Positions 19,587-29,248 of a DNA stretch of 64,000 nucleotides are shown here, in pieces. Within the stretch, counting starts at the first letter, position 1; the number at the start of each line of letters is the position of its first letter. The stretch lies in assembly GCA_020466095.1 (NCBI GenBank), contig CM035807.1, positions 54,606,555 to 54,670,554 on the forward strand, in the 5' to 3' direction. Under the pieces are notes generated by a model, which was given only the letters and a program-made list of their open reading frames with translations, was not told where the DNA came from and made no database searches. The DNA comes from Chlorops oryzae. Lineage: Eukaryota > Arthropoda > Insecta > Diptera > Chloropidae. A program made the position numbers and the translations under genes.

Positions 19587-19712
19587 CATGCCCTCCGTAT
19601 CCGCGACGGTAATCGCTCCCTGTAACAGCTCGTGTGCTTGCATTGAGTGTTGCTCGAAGCATTCTATGACCTTCGACAGGAACATATGCATTATGGGTCA
19701 TCCTTTGAAAAC
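19587..19712 (-). CDS. Candidate host-gene internal exon (126 bp, phase 1-1)
   Basis: Reading the minus strand, a branch-point-like CTAAT, a T-rich tract and CATAG lie immediately upstream of 19712, and CATG followed by a consensus donor GTAAGT lies at 19586-19581. The 126 bp between stay open in one frame consistent with both sites: RMTHNAYVPVEGHRM, LRATLNASTRAVTG, SDYRRGYGGH. Length divisible by three and equal phases make it a symmetric exon. It is richer in G+C than its surroundings. I do not recognise the protein. A second frame (FEQHSMQAHELLQGAIT) is also open over part but has a stop near the acceptor. If real, the window lies inside a large intron of a minus-strand gene. Confidence 0.4.
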
Positions 19713-21651
19713 CTATGAAAAAAATTTTAACTAATTAGTTTATATCTGTGCCAAAATCACTTTGTTTTTCTTGTTTATACTTGTTTTTGCATTAAATTAG
19801 ATTAGAACACGCAAACCAAAAGACGACCCTAAATTTTTTGTATGGAGGGAACATAAACGCACTAACAGAGGTATGGTGCACCATGTAGAACGCACAAAAT
19901 AGACTCACCACCATTCCTACGAAAAATGTTCAAATATACGCATTTCCATATTTTCCGTGAAGCAAAACATTTACTTAAAGTTCTATGCAACATGGTTTTT
20001 ATTATTATAAGCAGAAGAGTGCTGTTTTACTAGTCGGCTGGAATTTGTATTCAAAATGATATTGTAGGGGATCTTCGGAAAACCTCAGATACTCTAGATG
20101 CGAGATTTGTTTTATTACATTCCCCTATTATTAAAAACCAACACGAACAACATGCACCTCCTATGAATCTTCAATTTTACCGATATCGCAGAACGCACTG
20201 CTAAATCGGAAAATTTTTTGTTATTATAAACACAGAAAACATTTTTTTACAATACTATACTCTACTACACAATACTATACTATGTGGTTAATGCTAAAAA
20301 AATACCAAAAAAGTCTGAAATTTAAAAGCAAGAACAAAAAACATCAAAACCATCTCTTTAGTTTTATATTTATAAGAACCCTTCCAGAACTTTCATAAAT
20401 CGTATTTGCTTTTCGCCAATTTTTACCTAACGACTGAGATAAGCCTTTTTGGAAGTTGTTCCAGAATCAAAGTTTGTCCGCTAAGTGGACGAAAAGCAAT
20501 GGTGAGAAAATTTGCATTGTTTTTCTAGGATCTTTTAGGTGCAAAAAGGCCTTAATGCCCTTAGAACTGTTTTTTCAAACATAAGACATGCTTTTAAAAA
20601 TAGAAAACAGTTATGAAATGAGAAAAGGCAAGATATTTATTTTTAAAAAATTGTTTTGAATAGTTGTACGACTTTCCAAATTTTAACAAAAATTATGTCT
20701 GTCGGTCAAGACCCTTTTTCTCAGGAACGAGTGCCCATCAAAATGAGATTAATACCAACTACGTATGGCTTTGGCCCCTTGGTGGCCGTATAATAAGGCT
20801 TCTAGGTCAACCGATTAAGAAATACGGCATTTTAAGGTATGAAATTGACGAATATTTTGGCATTTCCAAAAACGTAAATAAAAAACCTGAACGGTACTTG
20901 CCACTGGCCCAGAATCATGAAATTTGCCAAGAAGCAAGTTCTAGCAACGATATATCAAATCGCACAGACTTTTGGCGGGTGATCAGGAATTCGAAGTCAG
21001 AATTGGTTTCTAGTTGCTCATTCTTTTCTAACATATAAAAATAGATAAAAGCTAGTTAAAATTGAGGAAAATGCACTCGTTTAAATTCAAAACTAAATTA
21101 TTTTGCAGTCTATATTCATGTGAATTCGAACCTGCTAACTCAAATCCACCAGCACAATTGTGTAAAACCATGTGAGCTTTTTCCTCGGTTGTGGTCAAAA
21201 TAACTAGGATAAGAAATTTTTATGATAATATTCCTATTTACAAAATGCCCACCTCACAAAATTCACCTTTAAAAAATCTTTATATGGCTTTTACTATTGT
21301 GATAAAGGCACTACTTCCAATGCTCGTTTAGCTTCGCTCCGCTTCGCATACACGCTTTCCTCCCGCATTTATTTTTGTATTAAAATAAGTTGAAGTACGA
21401 TTTTTGTGTGGTTGAGTTTCGGAAAGGAGAATTTAGTAAAGCCCAATTTCGAAACTGTGGATTTTGGCAAAAGGAACTTCGATTCTTTCCCTTTTTGCCT
21501 ACCCTCAAAAGCGTACCAAAAAAAAAAAATGTAATAGCCGCAGAAACGTCGATTAGAAAAATATTATGTCAAAATCTGACTTCATTTTCGTGATCAAAGA
21601 CCCAAGTGCATCAAATTTGGTAAAAATGTGATAAATTTTCAAATATCAACA
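19713..21651. other. Gene-free AT-rich interval
   Basis: No supported gene. A frame of 124 codons at 20664-21038 (+) and one of 67 at 21390-21593 (+) show no domain, repeat or codon signal I trust. A short near-repeat (ACAATACTATACT) occurs twice near 20250-20282. The last four bases (AACA, 21648-21651) are the target duplication of the solo LTR. Confidence 0.5.
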
Positions 21652-23010
21652 TGTAACGGTTTTCTCGCCGTGGTATTTCTCAGTCGGTCCAGTGTCCGTT
21701 ACAAGACCAGAAAATAGCTAATTAGTTATTTGCAAAAGAAACTCCAGACTTCGAATTCAGTAAATTTCAACTTATATTTTATTAACGTATTTGTTTCTTT
21801 CTTTGTTAGCACTTGTTTGCTTACAGCTGTTCTAGAGTGATATTACGTGCGCTCCAGGTGGTCGCGGCGTGATTATGCTACTCTAGGTGTCCGTTGCTTC
21901 AGCTTCTCGATGTCGGCGCTAAATTCCCAGTAGGTATGCATCCTGGTGCCAGGTGCATAGAGAAAAGAACTCGTGATGTTTGTTTCGTATGGGCTCGTCG
22001 TGCAGTACGGGACGGTCTTAAGGTGACAGTCGTTTCAGGTAAAAAGGGCGAATAGAAGGGGCAAGCCTTAAAGCAGTCTCAATTTCAGGTCGGAATCGCT
22101 GAAATCAGATTCAGATGCAGTCTCGATTTTAGGTCGAAATCGCTAAAATCAGACGCGAACACGATTGGCTGGGCGGAGGGTTTATCTCGATTTCAGGTCG
22201 GAATCGCTGAAATCGGATTCAGAGGCAGTCTCGGTCTTAGGTCGAAATCGCTAAACCCGGTCGCGCACACGTTAGGTTAGGCGGAGGGTTAATCTCGATT
22301 TCAGGTCGGAATCGCTGAAATCGGATTCAGAGGCAGTCTCGGTCTTAGGTCGAAATCGCTAAAACCAGACGCGAACACGATTGGCTGGGTCCAAAAATAG
22401 TTGTCTTTGACTTACTTGGAGTTCCTTGGTCGTCAGCGGATTTCCACGGAATTGCTCGAGTCCAAAAGAATTGTACCAGTGGGTCTCTATGTGATACCCT
22501 CAAGTCGAGAACTGATGCTTTTGTGAAATATTTGTTAGGTTATATATGACCAGCGAGATGAAGACATAAGAAATGTAAGAACAAAAGTACGTATCTTGAC
22601 TTGGCTCGTTATGTATTGGTGCCGTGTGCAACGATAGCTCCAAGTGTTGGTGTCGATTGCGATAAGCTTGCCCTACTGATCTCCGTCGGCCGCGGCGCTT
22701 TAATCGCTAGGTTTGTGTCCAAGGCTGAAAGGCGATGTGTCCTGGCTGTATTGTGGAAAACTTATTTTTCTTATTTAGTAACTACACCTATCATGTCTTA
22801 TTATACTTGTTCTTCTTTTTTTCTGTTTTTTTTCGTTTTGTTTTAGTTACAAAAAAAAAAAAAAATTTAAACAAATGTTTCCCTTTCGAGGAAAAATAGT
22901 AATAAAAAAAAAATAAAAAAAAAAGTTGCTTAGTTATTTATAGACATATATTTCTGACATTTTCCATGTACGAGGATAAAATTATAGGCTGGAAATTTTA
23001 CCTCGTTACA
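21652..23010. repeat. Solo LTR, 1359 bp, with 4-bp target duplication
   Basis: Begins TGTAACG and ends CGTTACA, an inverted terminal heptamer, and is flanked by AACA at 21648-21651 and 23011-23014, the Ty3/gypsy-type duplication length. No PBS, PPT or internal coding adjoins it, so it reads as the product of LTR-LTR recombination. It contains the 108-bp hairpin minisatellite at 22077-22390 and an AATAAA-containing A-rich stretch near 22900. No full-length relative is in the window to set the orientation. Confidence 0.7.
22077..22390 (+). repeat. 108-bp tandem repeat (2.9 copies) with paired hairpins
   Basis: Units start at 22077, 22185 and 22293 (TCTCGATTTCAGGTCGG...). Each unit contains two related dyads: GATTTCAG-GTCGGAATCG-CTGAAATC and a diverged partner of the form GGTCTTAG-GTCGAAATCG-CTAAA; in unit 1 the partner is the perfect GATTTTAG...CTAAAATC. 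Each unit is thus itself a duplicated half-unit. Confidence 0.85.
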
Positions 23011-23437
23011 AACAAAAAATCCATTATGTTGTTAAAGCTAATTTTTCAAAAATCATGATTTTTGAAAGTTCAACCGATTTATCGACACAAGTAAACCCAG
23101 CGACCGACACATTCGGTTGATTCCTAGAACACAAATACCACCTAAACAAAAAAGATAAGACTTAAAATAACTTAAAGCAAGATACATAGGAACATGAATT
23201 GCGAAAACAGTTGTTTGATTTGTTTTTTAGGTTTTTCAGAATTTTATTTTGTAGTTTTTATTTTTCCTCTCCAACACCTCCTGTTTCACTTTCATTAGCG
23301 TTTGCACGCTGGGTGTTGTCACGTACGATCACGCAGAGCCCCACTTCCTGGCCTCACACGGTATAGTTGCGGGCATGATATTACAACTATTTTGTAGCAT
23401 TCGCATTTTTGTTGTTTCCTATGCTAAAGTATAGTTG
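23011..23437. other. Gene-free interval with a 24-bp perfect palindrome
   Basis: 23044-23067 reads TTTCAAAAATCA followed by TGATTTTTGAAA. Nothing else is supported. The last four bases (GTTG, 23434-23437) are element P's target duplication. Confidence 0.7.
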
Positions 23438-24141
23438 TGTTGTGAGTCAACATTCGACTCACGAGCATTCAATTTTTATGCACGATGGTCACCTTTATAT
23501 GATTATACCGAAATATAGCAAAACACAAACGAAAGAACAACAACAACAACAACAACCAATCCAAGCTTAAATGCGAAATATGATCAACGTTGGCACACGA
23601 CCAGAGCGGCGAGCATTAATACTTGATAAGCGAATTTCCGAACGCAAGGGAATTCAGGCAACACCTGGCGAAAGTGCTTATGCGGCGAGTGTGACATCTG
23701 GTGACCTCGAAAATCAATTGAGCAAAAGCAGGTCGAAAACTAGATCAACATTGAACGCGCTCAGCAGTTCCAGAAGTTGCACAATAATTCAACGAGTCGC
23801 AATTGGAAAATGAGCAATGCGGCATCAGCAGTTTCTTTTCATATAAGCCGAAGATCGAGATGGAGAAAGGGACTCTTTGTGGAAGACCAGTTTGCGACAG
23901 TCCCAACTCGACTCGTATGTACTCACCAGTGGCAACAGCGATTAGAGCGTGGACTTGGAGAATAGGGAATTAGGGAAGTTTTAAGAGTAAATGTAAGGAG
24001 ATAGCATTAATAACATTGTGAAGTAAAAAAGGATTAAATAAAGGATATTATAACGTATAATTCTTGAGTCCTCTTTATTTTCACAAAGGATTTTAGGCAT
24101 TATGTTCATAGGGAACATATCACTTGATTAAAATCACAACA
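23438..24141 (+). repeat. Element P 5' LTR
   Basis: TGTTGTGAGTCAAC...AATCACAACA. The start folds as GTGAGTC-AACATTC-GACTCAC. Contains (CAA)n near 23537 and AATAAAG near 24043. Confidence 0.93.
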
Positions 24142-24145
24142 TTAT

Positions 24146-24162
24146 TGGCGCAGCCGGTATTC
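24146..24162 (+). other. Element P primer binding site (tRNA-Ser type)
   Basis: TGGCGCAGCCGGTATTC four bases after the LTR. It resembles the 17.6/297-type site TGGCGCAGTCGGTAGGA, complementary to tRNA-Ser, in the first 13 bases with one difference. Confidence 0.6.
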
Positions 24163-24550
24163 GACTGACTTTCAGTTGGATGCGAAACAAGGCTCAAAGA
24201 TTTTTATAAAAGAGTTAACCTGAAAATTTTTGAAGTACGAAGTGCGAAAAAATAAAAGAGTTCAGTTGAAGCGGAATCTTGCAGGTTTTAAAAAATTAGT
24301 AAACAAAAACCGAAAAAGCCGAACTCCAAAATTCGTAATTCATACCGCAAAAACAATTAAGATAACTTAAACAAAGTCAAATTTGCCCGAAGACGTTTGT
24401 TAACGTATTCGGCCGATTTTTCTTTGATAAAGTTTTAATCCTTGCAGTAACAATATTTTTTTTAACGCTTTGTGAAGACAAAAAGGATAATATAACTAGT
24501 ACAATTTAAATATCAACGGTAGCAGCAACAGAAGAAACGAAAGGAAAAAA
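24163..24550 (+). other. Element P leader, first part
   Basis: Non-coding A-rich leader, interrupted by element B at 24555/49649. AGATC at 24551-24555 is B's target duplication; the leader resumes at 49649. Confidence 0.8.
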
Positions 24551-24555
24551 GAGAT

Positions 24556-25155
24556 CTGTTTATTCTTTAAAGGATGAAGGGCACGTACCTGTTTCTCGTT
24601 GGGCTCGCAGATGTTGAATTTGGGCCTTTTGGTGGATTGCGAGGCGCGAATATGATTTTTGGTTGGGTTTTTTGTGTGGAATTTTCCTTTTTTTTTTTTT
24701 TTTTTCTTAGTTCACTAATTTTTCTTCTTCTTAGTTCACTAATTTTTCTTCTTTTAAATTTCCTTGTTTAAAGATTTTTCAATTCAATTGACTTCACCTT
24801 TTTTTTTGTTTTTTTTTTTTTTTTTGGTTTTTTTTATTCAAAATTTTATTAATTAAACTCACTGTTTTTCTTTATTATTTCTCAGTCGTTCTTTAATATT
24901 TTTTGTTCTGTTTTTTGTTTAAAGGAATTTGGATTTTTGTTTTGTTTTAATTATTTTTTTTTGTTCTTGATTGGGGGCGATGATGCGCGCACGAACTTTT
25001 TTGGCGAGACTACTTATGCGATTGATTTTTGCTTAGAGGCCAGAGCTCGCTCGAGCTCGAACTTTTAGTTGTACCAAGAAAAAAAAAAGGGAGATTTTAC
25101 TAATTCGCCGCGCTTTAAAGGGTCGGCTGCGTAGTTGCGGCGGCGAACACGAACA
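24556..25155 (-). repeat. Element B 3' LTR
   Basis: Contains long T runs (24690-24710, 24800-24830) and two TTAGTTCACTAATTTTTCTTCTT-type copies. Partner of 49045-49643, with a handful of substitutions and short indels. Confidence 0.93.
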
Positions 25156-25193
25156 TACTGCCCGCCTTGCGCTACGCAACCATAATTTCCTGC

Positions 25194-25940
25194 TTACCTT
25201 TCCCTCTGCAGCAAGAACTCCTGAACCTCCCGCAGCGCCTCCCGCACCCTCTCGCGGTCGATGGCCCTTACCGGATATCGGGAGGGACTTCCACTCGATA
25301 TTGAAGACGTCGAGGGCGAACGGCGGAAGGGAGACAGGGCGAAGCGGACTCGAGGTCTCTGCCGAGACAACGCCCCGCGAGAAGTTACCCTGGTGAGATG
25401 GCGATGACGCTCGGGCCCCGGCCCTGCACGACCGGAGGATGGTGACGGGCTATGACGGTCTGAGCTCGGTGCTTGCTGTCGGGGAAGTGAGGCTGGCCGG
25501 CGTGGATGATTACGCAAATGGCGGCGTCGCTGTCCCCCTCGTTGCGCTCCGGCGGGCGATCGGCGGCGGGGGCTCTCCGGGCTGCGCTCTCGAGAACGGC
25601 GGCGTGTAGAGTGGGAGCGACGTCGGGAGCGGCGCCGAGCAGATCGTGCCCCATACGCATTGGGCTCTCGGGCCTCCCTAGGACGCCACGGACCGGAGTC
25701 ATCGGGCGAGACGGACCGGGCCTGTTGGTGGATGAGAGTGTGGTGGCGCTCCTCACAGACCTTGCAATTTTGTCGCGCCGGGCACTCTCTCCTCAGATGG
25801 CGCGACGACAGGCAGGAGAAGCAGCATTTATTCTGCTGGCCTGCGAGCAGACGCCTTGCCGTGGTCCAGCGCCGAAAGCGCCGACAGCGGGCGAGCCCGT
25901 GACTGCGGCCACATATCACGCATTGCCGTTGGTGCTCCAT
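25194..25940 (-). CDS. Element B ORF3: zinc-knuckle protein with SR-rich basic domain
   Basis: 248 codons from the ATG at 25940-25938 (MEHQRQC). Residues ~6-75 are a BEL-gag-like zinc-knuckle block: CVICGRSHGLARC, CCFSCLSSRHLRREC, CKVCEERHHTLIH. Then about 150 residues rich in Arg/Ser (RRRSRRRSHSTRRRSRERSP) and Pro, and a charged helical C-terminus (VREALREVQEFLLQRER). It lies 103 bp after the pol stop, where env genes sit, but shows no signal peptide or membrane segment. A splice acceptor with pyrimidine tracts lies 10 bp upstream, suggesting expression from a spliced RNA. The likely role is nucleic-acid binding; the source may be a duplicated gag knuckle. G+C is higher than in neighbouring elements. 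Confidence 0.75.
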   Translation of the reverse strand: MEHQRQCVICGRSHGLARCRRFRRWTTARRLLAGQQNKCCFSCLSSRHLRRECPARQNCKVCEERHHTLIHQQARSVSPDDSGPWRPREAREPNAYGARSARRRSRRRSHSTRRRSRERSPESPRRRSPAGAQRGGQRRRHLRNHPRRPASLPRQQAPSSDRHSPSPSSGRAGPGPERHRHLTRVTSRGALSRQRPRVRFALSPFRRSPSTSSISSGSPSRYPVRAIDRERVREALREVQEFLLQRER

Positions 25941-25949
25941 GATGTATGT

Positions 25950-26025
25950 CTGAAACGAATAAGAGATCTTCATGAGCGGACAAATCGTGATATACAAAGA
26001 GAGGGGGAGGAGGGGGTGTTGCGAT
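25950..26025 (-). promoter_or_regulatory. Predicted 3' splice site for element B ORF3
   Basis: On the minus strand CCCCCTCCTCCCCCTCTCTT near 26015, then CTCTTATTCGTTTCAG ending at 25950, and the ORF3 ATG 10 bases on. This is a strong acceptor immediately before an AUG. A GTAAG also overlaps the ORF3 stop near 25195. Confidence 0.55.
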
Positions 26026-26042
26026 TGGATGACGAATATTAG

Positions 26043-27050
26043 TCATAAAGCTTCGGAAAGGTCTACAGGAAGCAGGCAGAGTTTCGTGATAGGTCTTGTG
26101 ACGACGCCGAACTGTGTCTTGACCTCGACGATGCGTACGAGGCCATCATCTCCAGGATGCACTTGAATGACTCTCCCTTTTCTCCATTCAAAAGGGGGCA
26201 ATTGAGCATCCATGACGACGACAAAATCGTCGACCTTCATATTTGGTTGTGGTACCTTCCATTTATCCCTTTTGTGGAGACTCAAGAGATATTCTGACTT
26301 CCAACATTGGGCGAAGCGATGATGAAGAATTTTCACCTTTTCCCATCTCGTAGTGAGCGGCAAGTCTGCTTGAGGTTCTTCGGGCCAGGCGGTGAGAGGG
26401 GCTCCTCGAAGGAAGTGACCGGGCGTCAATGCCAGCAGATCTGAAGGATCGTCGGACATCGGAGTGAGGGGACGCGAATTTAACACCCCCTCTATGCGGG
26501 CCAGCAGGGTGGCGAATTCCTCGAACGAGAACTTATGTGGTCCGGCAACTTTCACAAAATGAAGCTTGAAGCTCTTGACCGCCGCTTCCCATAGTCCACC
26601 CATGTGAGGCGCGTGGGGCGGGATCATATGCCATTCGAAGCCGTGCAGTGAATATTTCTGTTGAAGGTCATCAGCAGCGTTCGAAAGAAAACTTGCAAAT
26701 TCAACATCCAGAGCGTTTTTAGCCCCAATGAAATTTCGACCGTTGTCGGAAAAAACCCGTTTTGGCAGGCCTCGCCGGCCGACGAATCGATCGAACGCGG
26801 CTCGGAAAGACATCGTGGACAATTCCGAACATAATTCGAGGTGCACCGCCTTGGTGGCGAAACACACGAAAACACTGACATAACCTTTTAGATATGGTGC
26901 GGTCCGAAGAGCAGAGGTCTTGATGTCGAATGGTCCGGCGAAATCGACACCGGTATGCGTAAATGGTAGCGACAACGTCGATCCCTCAGCTGGTAGTGCG
27001 GCCATCATCTGGGTTTTTATCGTTGCTTGTGGATCGTGCACGTATGACAC
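26043..27050 (-). CDS. Element B pol, integrase part
   Basis: 335 codons. Catalytic core: HTGVDFAGPF, FVCFATKAVHLEL, VFSDNGRNFIGA and PHMGGLWEAAVKSF give the D,D,E triad. The conserved BEL C-terminal domain follows (LNSRPLTPMSDDP, LTPGHFLRG, FEWRKGRVIQVHPGDDGLVR, TRPITKLCLLPVD). Unlike element A this C-terminus is complete. It is separated from the RT/RNase H/HHCC part by a frameshift in the 34-bp overlap at 27017-27050. Confidence 0.93.
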   Translation of the reverse strand: MSYVHDPQATIKTQMMAALPAEGSTLSLPFTHTGVDFAGPFDIKTSALRTAPYLKGYVSVFVCFATKAVHLELCSELSTMSFRAAFDRFVGRRGLPKRVFSDNGRNFIGAKNALDVEFASFLSNAADDLQQKYSLHGFEWHMIPPHAPHMGGLWEAAVKSFKLHFVKVAGPHKFSFEEFATLLARIEGVLNSRPLTPMSDDPSDLLALTPGHFLRGAPLTAWPEEPQADLPLTTRWEKVKILHHRFAQCWKSEYLLSLHKRDKWKVPQPNMKVDDFVVVMDAQLPPFEWRKGRVIQVHPGDDGLVRIVEVKTQFGVVTRPITKLCLLPVDLSEAL

Positions 27051-29248
27051 CGGGTGATACAGCTCTTAGTTTTCCGTTTCAAACGTGCGATGTAGAAGTT
27101 TTGTCGAACCATGCGAAACATGAGTTGCGCACCGCCGTGCAGGAGTGTTTTGTGGACGAAATCCAGATAAAGGCGGCAGAACGTTGACGCAGCCGGTATT
27201 ATGATCGGATATCTCTCATCGGGCGTAAGATCTGCATGTATCAATCGGCCATTGACGCGCAGAAGTCCATCGTCATCGAGCATGGGGTTCAAGGGTAACA
27301 GTTCGCTCTTTATTCCGAGCGGCTTTCCTTCGCTCAGGTCCTGATATTCGAGTGGATAGTGAAATGTTTGCGAAAACAAAATTAGACGATTTCTCGCAAC
27401 CTTCAGCTCGTCTTGTGAAAGTATGAGTGTGGTCGGCCTCGGCGCGAGCTCTCTTCGCGCTTGCTTGTAAAATCGCAGTACAAATCCGAGTACTCTCAAA
27501 GCTCGGTCGTAAGATGAGAATCTGGCTAGGAGATCCTCAGTCTCGGTGATGGTAGTGAAGGCGATCGTTTTTCGTTCTTCGATAATGGAGGCTGGTGGCG
27601 CCTCAATTTGGGGCCATTTTGCGGGTGGCTCCACAAGCCAGGACGGTCCATGCCACCAGAGCATATTCTCATGTAGATCTTGCGCTAGCATCCCGCGCGT
27701 TCCCAGGTCAGCCGGATTTTCCCGCGATCGAACATGGTGCCATGGAGTACTCCCAATATTGGTCAGAATTTGGGAAATTCTGTTCGCGAAGTAAGTTTTC
27801 CATGCATTTGGAGGGCGCTTCAGCCAAGCCAACACGATCGAGGCATCAGTCCATAAAACTGTTTGATGTTCATGAATATGTAGTTGAGCTTTTACCGCTT
27901 TGATCAGCTTGGAAAGCAGAACTGCGGCACAGAGCTCGAGGCGCGGCAAGCTGACAGTCTGAAGCGGCGCCACTTTGGATTTCGCCGTAAGTAAGTGGGC
28001 GTAGACTTGATTGTGGCTCTCGATGCGAAGATAAAGGGCTGCACAATATGCTCGCTCCGAAGCATCGCAGAATCCGTGAAGTTGAACGGAGGCGGTGGGG
28101 TCGTAATGGACCCATCTCGGAATAAGGATTTGCTCGATGAATGGCAAATCAGTTACAAAGGCATGCCAGCGCTCCAAAGCTTCATTTGAAGCTCGTTGAT
28201 CCCAGTCAATGCCTTCGAGCCACAGTTGTTGCATCAGAACCTTGGCTCGAATGATGATCGGAGTCAGCCATCCCGCTGGATCAAACAATTTCGCGATATC
28301 GGATAGGATCTGGCGTTTGGTGGTGGACTTCGCGGCGGAATGAGTACTTAACTTGTAGGAGAAACAATCCGTGACAGCATTCCATCGAATTCCTAACATT
28401 TTTGCATCACTGGCAGATCTGATCTTCAAAAACTCGGCGTCGAGAAGATGCGAGGGGGCGACGTCTTCCAATAACGTTGGATGATTCGCAGTTATTTTCC
28501 TCAATGGAAATCCGGCGGATCCGAGCGTACGTATGAGCTGCTCCTTCGCCACACAGACTTCTTCCAGCGTATGGCCGCCGGCCAGGACATCATCGACATA
28601 GGTTTCGTTTTTCAAAATGAAGGTTGCCTGTGGAGCATCTTCAATGGAGTCGTTGGCCAGCTGATGGAGCGTGCGAATGGCTAAAAATGGAGGACAGTTG
28701 ACGCCAAATGTGACCGTTTTCAGCTCATAGTCCCGGATCGGCGCCGGCTCATTTTCTCGGAATAAGATGCGCTGGAATGCCCGATCCTCTTCATGCACTC
28801 GAATCTGTCGGTACATCTTTTCAATGTCCCCATTGAAGACGAAACGGTAGAGCCGCCAATTGAGCAAGAGGATGACTAGGTCTGATTGCAACACCGGTCC
28901 CACGTGAAGTATATCATTCAGCGACAGGGCGGAAGATGTTTTCTGCGACGCGTTGAAAACGACTCGTACCTTGGTGGAGGTGCTCTCAGGCTTCATCACC
29001 GCATGGTGCGGTAGATAGAACGAACGGAAATTATTTTCTCGTGTGATCTCGAAATCAGGGCATGGTCCCATATGATCGTATGTGAGATACTCGGACAGAA
29101 CGGAATAATAGGTGTCGCGCATAAGTGGCTGCTTTGCGAGCCTTCTCTCCAGGCTCCTATACTGCGTCAGCGCTCCAAATCGTGACGAGCCCAAGCGAAG
29201 AGCGGCTTTGGAGAATTCATCCTTAATCTCGCTGTTGGCACTTCGCAC
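27017..29248 (-). CDS. Element B pol, reverse transcriptase-RNase H-integrase zinc finger part
   Basis: 743 codons opening near the gag remnant with no ATG. RT begins almost at once (RFGALTQYRSLERRLAK), with FNGDIEKMYRQIRVHEEDRA and YVDD near residue 214. RNase H follows (LHGFCDASERAYCAALY, LWTDASIVLAWL, RENPADLGTRG), then the integrase HHCC region (HKTLLHGG...CITRCHTC). Typical BEL/Pao pol has roughly 280 more residues, including the aspartic protease, between zinc knuckles and RT. They are missing here, so B cannot process its own polyprotein. Confidence 0.93.
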   Translation of the reverse strand: MRSANSEIKDEFSKAALRLGSSRFGALTQYRSLERRLAKQPLMRDTYYSVLSEYLTYDHMGPCPDFEITRENNFRSFYLPHHAVMKPESTSTKVRVVFNASQKTSSALSLNDILHVGPVLQSDLVILLLNWRLYRFVFNGDIEKMYRQIRVHEEDRAFQRILFRENEPAPIRDYELKTVTFGVNCPPFLAIRTLHQLANDSIEDAPQATFILKNETYVDDVLAGGHTLEEVCVAKEQLIRTLGSAGFPLRKITANHPTLLEDVAPSHLLDAEFLKIRSASDAKMLGIRWNAVTDCFSYKLSTHSAAKSTTKRQILSDIAKLFDPAGWLTPIIIRAKVLMQQLWLEGIDWDQRASNEALERWHAFVTDLPFIEQILIPRWVHYDPTASVQLHGFCDASERAYCAALYLRIESHNQVYAHLLTAKSKVAPLQTVSLPRLELCAAVLLSKLIKAVKAQLHIHEHQTVLWTDASIVLAWLKRPPNAWKTYFANRISQILTNIGSTPWHHVRSRENPADLGTRGMLAQDLHENMLWWHGPSWLVEPPAKWPQIEAPPASIIEERKTIAFTTITETEDLLARFSSYDRALRVLGFVLRFYKQARRELAPRPTTLILSQDELKVARNRLILFSQTFHYPLEYQDLSEGKPLGIKSELLPLNPMLDDDGLLRVNGRLIHADLTPDERYPIIIPAASTFCRLYLDFVHKTLLHGGAQLMFRMVRQNFYIARLKRKTKSCITRCHTCTIHKQR

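Noticed and set aside
19590..19700. Alternative frame of the candidate exon (FEQHSMQAHELLQGAIT)
   Set aside because: An in-frame TGA lies between the acceptor and this frame, so it would need to be a first coding exon; the fully open frame fits both splice sites better, though this remains a weaker alternative.
25506..26042. 178-codon plus-strand frame
   Set aside because: Antisense shadow of the G+C-rich element B ORF3 and the gap before pol; no domain, and the minus-strand protein has clear zinc knuckles.
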